Shown piece after piece: positions 6,336 through 8,000 of a stretch of 8,000 nt of DNA. The DNA is from an uncultured Collinsella sp. (GTDB taxonomy: Bacteria > Actinomycetota > Coriobacteriia > Coriobacteriales > Coriobacteriaceae), in contig URBS01000103.1 in the NCBI GenBank assembly GCA_900546085.1, positions 1 through 8,000 on the forward strand. Reading direction: 5' to 3'. The position numbers and the translations under genes were made by a program. The notes under the pieces were generated by a model, which did no database searches, was not told the origin of the DNA, and saw only the letters and a program-made list of their open reading frames with translations. The first letter of the stretch is position 1. Each line of letters opens with the position of its first letter.

Positions 6336-6677
6336 ATGAGTTTGCTGACATTTGCCAAGACGGCCTTGGGTTCTATGGTCAAGCAGCCGGTCACGGTGTG
6401 CTATCCGCAGGAGAAACTGACGGCGCCCGAGCGCTTGCGCGGGCATATCGTCAATGATATGGACGTGTGCATTTGCTGCGGCATGTGCGCGCGGCGTTGC
6501 CCGGCGGGCGCGCTCGCGGTCGATCGCAAGGGCGGAACGTGGTCGATCGACCCGTATGCCTGCGTGGTGTGCGGCGAGTGCATCGAAAGCTGCCCCAAGC
6601 ACTGCCTGACTATGGACACCGCCCGTACCCCAGTTGCGGCGGATAAGACTCCCACGGTAGAAACCAAGCTGGAATAA
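6336..6677 (+). CDS. 2x[4Fe-4S] ferredoxin-like subunit of group 4 hydrogenase (EchF/HycF/NuoI-like)
   Basis: This 113-residue iron-sulfur protein has two complete CxxCxxCxxxCP motifs. The first has C45, C48, C51 and C55 (CICCGMCARRCP); the second has C76, C79, C82 and C86 (CVVCGECIESCP). Each should bind one [4Fe-4S] cluster, passing electrons from the donor, such as reduced ferredoxin, to the cluster in the NuoB-like subunit. The N-terminal 40 residues resemble the membrane-surface segment of NuoI/EchF proteins. The last 20 residues are polar. ATG 6336 lies seven bases after the large-subunit stop, with AAAGG at 6321-6325. It is the last gene of the operon, since a hairpin follows nine bases after the stop. 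The EchF-like assignment rests on position and motifs. Confidence 0.92.
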   Translation: MSLLTFAKTALGSMVKQPVTVCYPQEKLTAPERLRGHIVNDMDVCICCGMCARRCPAGALAVDRKGGTWSIDPYACVVCGECIESCPKHCLTMDTARTPVAADKTPTVETKLE

Positions 6678-6686
6678 CGCGTAGAC

Positions 6687-6718
6687 GGGCCGGTGGGGCA
6701 AGAATTCCCCACCGGCCC
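6687..6718 (+). terminator. GC-rich hairpin at the end of the hydrogenase operon
   Basis: A perfect 12-bp stem, GGGCCGGTGGGG at 6687-6698 and CCCCACCGGCCC at 6707-6718, has the 8-nt loop CAAGAATT. It lies nine bases after the last hydrogenase stop, where a terminator is expected. No T tract follows, so it is not a classic intrinsic terminator. It may need Rho, or may protect the mRNA 3' end. Confidence 0.65.
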
Positions 6719-6750
6719 CGCGCGTGAACGTGCGGTTGGGCCGCCGCGAA

Positions 6751-6904
6751 CAAAACTATGCCGGTTTACTACGATGAATCGTCTACCCCCAACCACACCG
6801 CATTTGGCAAAATCAAAACCGCAGGTAGACGACTTGCAGTTTTGCGAAAACGTCACGCGTGGTCGGGGATCTCATTTTTATCGTAGTAAACCGGCATAGT
6901 TTTG
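6751..6904. repeat. 154-bp near-palindromic element with 25-bp perfect terminal inverted repeats (MITE-like)
   Basis: The left arm 6751-6775 (begins CAAAACTATGCCGG) is the exact reverse complement of the right arm 6880-6904. Internal segments pair on nearly the same centre. Segment 6787-6796 (CCCCAACCAC) pairs with 6859-6868 with one mismatch, and 6814-6823 (CAAAACCGCA) pairs with 6835-6844 with one mismatch. The whole element could therefore form one long imperfect hairpin. An alternative 9-bp pairing exists between TCGTCTACC at 6779-6787 and GGTAGACGA at 6824-6832. There is no plausible coding capacity. Terminal inverted repeats around a short non-coding core suggest a miniature inverted-repeat transposable element or another dispersed palindromic repeat. 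The flanking bases show at most a 2-bp AA duplication, so a target-site duplication is not established. Confidence 0.8.
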
Positions 6905-6947
6905 AAATGTCGCCAATCCGTAACAGCCCTTGATCTCCCGTGGACGG

Positions 6948-6998
6948 AGGAAAACGGATCATTTTGGCCTGATGGCTCCGAATCGCACCCGTTTTCCT
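6948..6998. repeat. 10-bp inverted repeat upstream of the VWA gene
   Basis: AGGAAAACGG at 6948-6957 is the exact reverse complement of CCGTTTTCCT at 6989-6998. The 31 bases between them include ATCA and TGAT, which could extend the stem with bulges. It could be a hairpin in the leader RNA or part of a dispersed intergenic repeat. No T tract follows closely, so I do not call it a terminator. Confidence 0.5.
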
Positions 6999-7010
6999 GC
7001 GAAAACGCCG

Positions 7011-7090
7011 TGTCTCAACTTTGGTGAGACATTTGTCTCACGCTCAAAAAAGAATCTGGAACGTGTGTCACCTGCCCAAATTGTGTCTCA
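7011..7090. promoter_or_regulatory. Cluster of TGTCTCA/TGAGACA motifs, candidate operator
   Basis: The 7-mer TGTCTCA occurs at 7011-7017, 7034-7040 and 7084-7090, and its reverse complement TGAGACA at 7025-7031. The first three sites form two adjacent inverted repeats sharing the middle site, with a 7-base spacer and then a 2-base spacer. All four lie in the 132 bases before the VWA gene. This is the pattern of a repressor or activator site, but the binding protein is unknown. I could not place a convincing -35/-10 pair among them. Confidence 0.45.
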
Positions 7091-7142
7091 TTCCGTAACT
7101 TTAGGCTGATGCAAGGTCTGAGCCTGCGAGAAGGGAGACGCG

Positions 7143-8000
7143 ATGAGTAAGTACACGAGGGGTCTCTTGGCGGTGATACTGGCCGTAGTGCTGGTGTTGC
7201 CGGCTGCAGCATTTGCCATGCTGCCCGAGGCCAACGCCAGGTCCAGCACCGGTATGGACGGACCGACAATGACCGGAAAGGTCGTCGACTACGACACCAG
7301 TAACCACTGGAAGTTCTGGGCCGGCGGCTATGATGGCAAGGAAGTGACAACTCAAAACATCGGTCGAATCTGGACCGATAAGACGGTCAAGGAAACCGCG
7401 GCAAACGAAGAGTCGGATTTTCTGACCACGCTGTCTGCTATCTCTTCGACGTCCGATACGACGGTTTCCGGCAAGCCGCTCGACGTCGTGCTGGTGCTGG
7501 ACGCTTCTGGTTCGATGAATGACCCCATGGACAGTGGAGATTCCACCAAGCGTATCAGAGCGCTGAAAACGGCCGCCAATAGCTTTATCGATACCATTGC
7601 CAAAGAAAATGCAAAGATTTCGGACGAGTCCAAGCAGCATCAAGTTGCCATCGTAAAGTTTTCCGGCAATATGGCTGGGTGGGTCGGCAACGACACGTAT
7701 TTGGAGTGGGGGTATAGGTGCAACTACTCGCAGACCATGAAGAAGCTGACGCTCTGCAAGGGCAATGACGCGACGAACCTTAAGAGTACGGTCGACTCCA
7801 TCAGGCCTAATGGCGCCACGCGCGCCGACTATGGCTTACGGCTGGCTAATGGGGTATTTTCGTCTGGTCGCGCCGACGCCAAAAAGATCGTTGTCTTCTT
7901 CACCGATGGCTCACCTACGAGTTCCAGTGGATTCGAGGCCGAGGTTGCCAATAGCGCCATCCGTAGCGCCAAGAACCTCAAGAATAAAGGTACCGACATT
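7143..8000 (+). CDS. Secreted VWA-domain surface protein, 3' end outside the window
   Basis: The first 286 residues of a longer protein are visible. It starts at ATG 7143 with AGGGAG at 7132-7137, five bases upstream. A Sec signal peptide is clear: basic residues K3 and R6, a hydrophobic stretch at about 8-19, and likely cleavage after AFA (residue 25) or ANA (residue 32). A short N-terminal region contains NIGRIWTDKTV at 72-82, a sequence I associate with actinobacterial VWA adhesins and pilus-tip proteins. The VWA domain begins near residue 112. Its metal-ion-dependent adhesion site is complete: D120, S122 and S124 in DASGSM, T226 in GATRAD, and D255 in TDGSP. Such domains bind protein ligands through a divalent cation. 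Cna-B repeats and an LPxTG sorting signal would be expected further on but cannot be seen. It is separated from the hydrogenase operon by 465 bases of repeat-rich DNA and is probably a separate transcription unit. A role as adhesin or pilus tip is inference. Confidence 0.88.
   Translation, partial: MSKYTRGLLAVILAVVLVLPAAAFAMLPEANARSSTGMDGPTMTGKVVDYDTSNHWKFWAGGYDGKEVTTQNIGRIWTDKTVKETAANEESDFLTTLSAISSTSDTTVSGKPLDVVLVLDASGSMNDPMDSGDSTKRIRALKTAANSFIDTIAKENAKISDESKQHQVAIVKFSGNMAGWVGNDTYLEWGYRCNYSQTMKKLTLCKGNDATNLKSTVDSIRPNGATRADYGLRLANGVFSSGRADAKKIVVFFTDGSPTSSSGFEAEVANSAIRSAKNLKNKGTDI

Noticed and set aside
5087..6394. 435-codon open frame on the minus strand
   Set aside because: It lies opposite the well-identified hydrogenase large subunit and the NuoC-like tail. 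Strong G/C bias at third positions of the real genes removes stops on the other strand. The translation shows no recognisable domain.
1033..6677. Respiratory complex I (nuo) operon
   Set aside because: The large subunit keeps both Cys pairs for the NiFe site (RICGIC and DPCISC), which NuoD lacks, and no NuoA, J, K, E, F or G gene is present.
6693..6899. 68-codon + strand frame between the operon and the VWA gene
   Set aside because: It begins within the operon-end hairpin and runs through the palindromic element; its residues are dictated by the inverted repeat.

Overview
The window is high-GC bacterial DNA, apart from an AT-rich stretch near the left edge, with strong G/C bias at third codon positions. 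It carries a membrane-bound hydrogenase operon beside a surface von Willebrand A (VWA) protein. Gene content and codon style fit an anaerobic gut actinobacterium of the Coriobacteriia, such as Collinsella or a relative. That assignment is inference from gene content and style, since there is no rRNA or other phylogenetic marker. The first 23 bases match the end of the Illumina TruSeq index adapter, so base 1 is probably the end of an assembled contig that was not fully trimmed, and the first ~80 bases should not be trusted as genomic.

Layout: (1) 1-341, adapter, a 20-bp tandem repeat and an AT-rich non-coding stretch. (2) 342-746, a small protein with two helix-turn-helix units resembling the OrfA part of IS3-type transposases, followed by a good intrinsic terminator at 759-781. 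(3) 783-1032, a leader with no recognised gene. (4) 1033-6677, five tightly spaced or overlapping + strand genes for an energy-converting group 4 [NiFe] hydrogenase: a fused antiporter-like/NuoH-like membrane protein, a NuoB-like small subunit, a NuoC-like subunit with a long Ala/Lys tail, the Ni-binding large subunit, and a 2x[4Fe-4S] ferredoxin-like subunit. (5) 6678-7142, intergenic, with a GC-rich hairpin, a 154-bp near-palindromic repeat with 25-bp perfect terminal inverted repeats, a second inverted repeat and a cluster of TGTCTCA/TGAGACA motifs. (6) 7143-8000, the start of a secreted VWA-domain protein that runs off the window.

The hydrogenase genes together give the six modules of an Ech-type complex in the order A-B-C-D-E-F, with A and B joined in one polypeptide. 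The expected role is proton reduction to H2 from reduced ferredoxin (or from formate, if a formate dehydrogenase is encoded elsewhere), coupled to ion pumping across the membrane. Both Cys motifs that hold the NiFe site are intact, so this is a hydrogenase and not a respiratory complex I. The large subunit stops exactly after the Arg of DPCxxCxxR, so it has no C-terminal peptide for a maturation protease to remove.

No CRISPR array, tRNA, rRNA or complete mobile element was seen. The points most worth a second look are the membrane-subunit fusion, the long palindromic intergenic element, the missing maturation peptide, and the low-complexity tails on the two neighbouring peripheral subunits.
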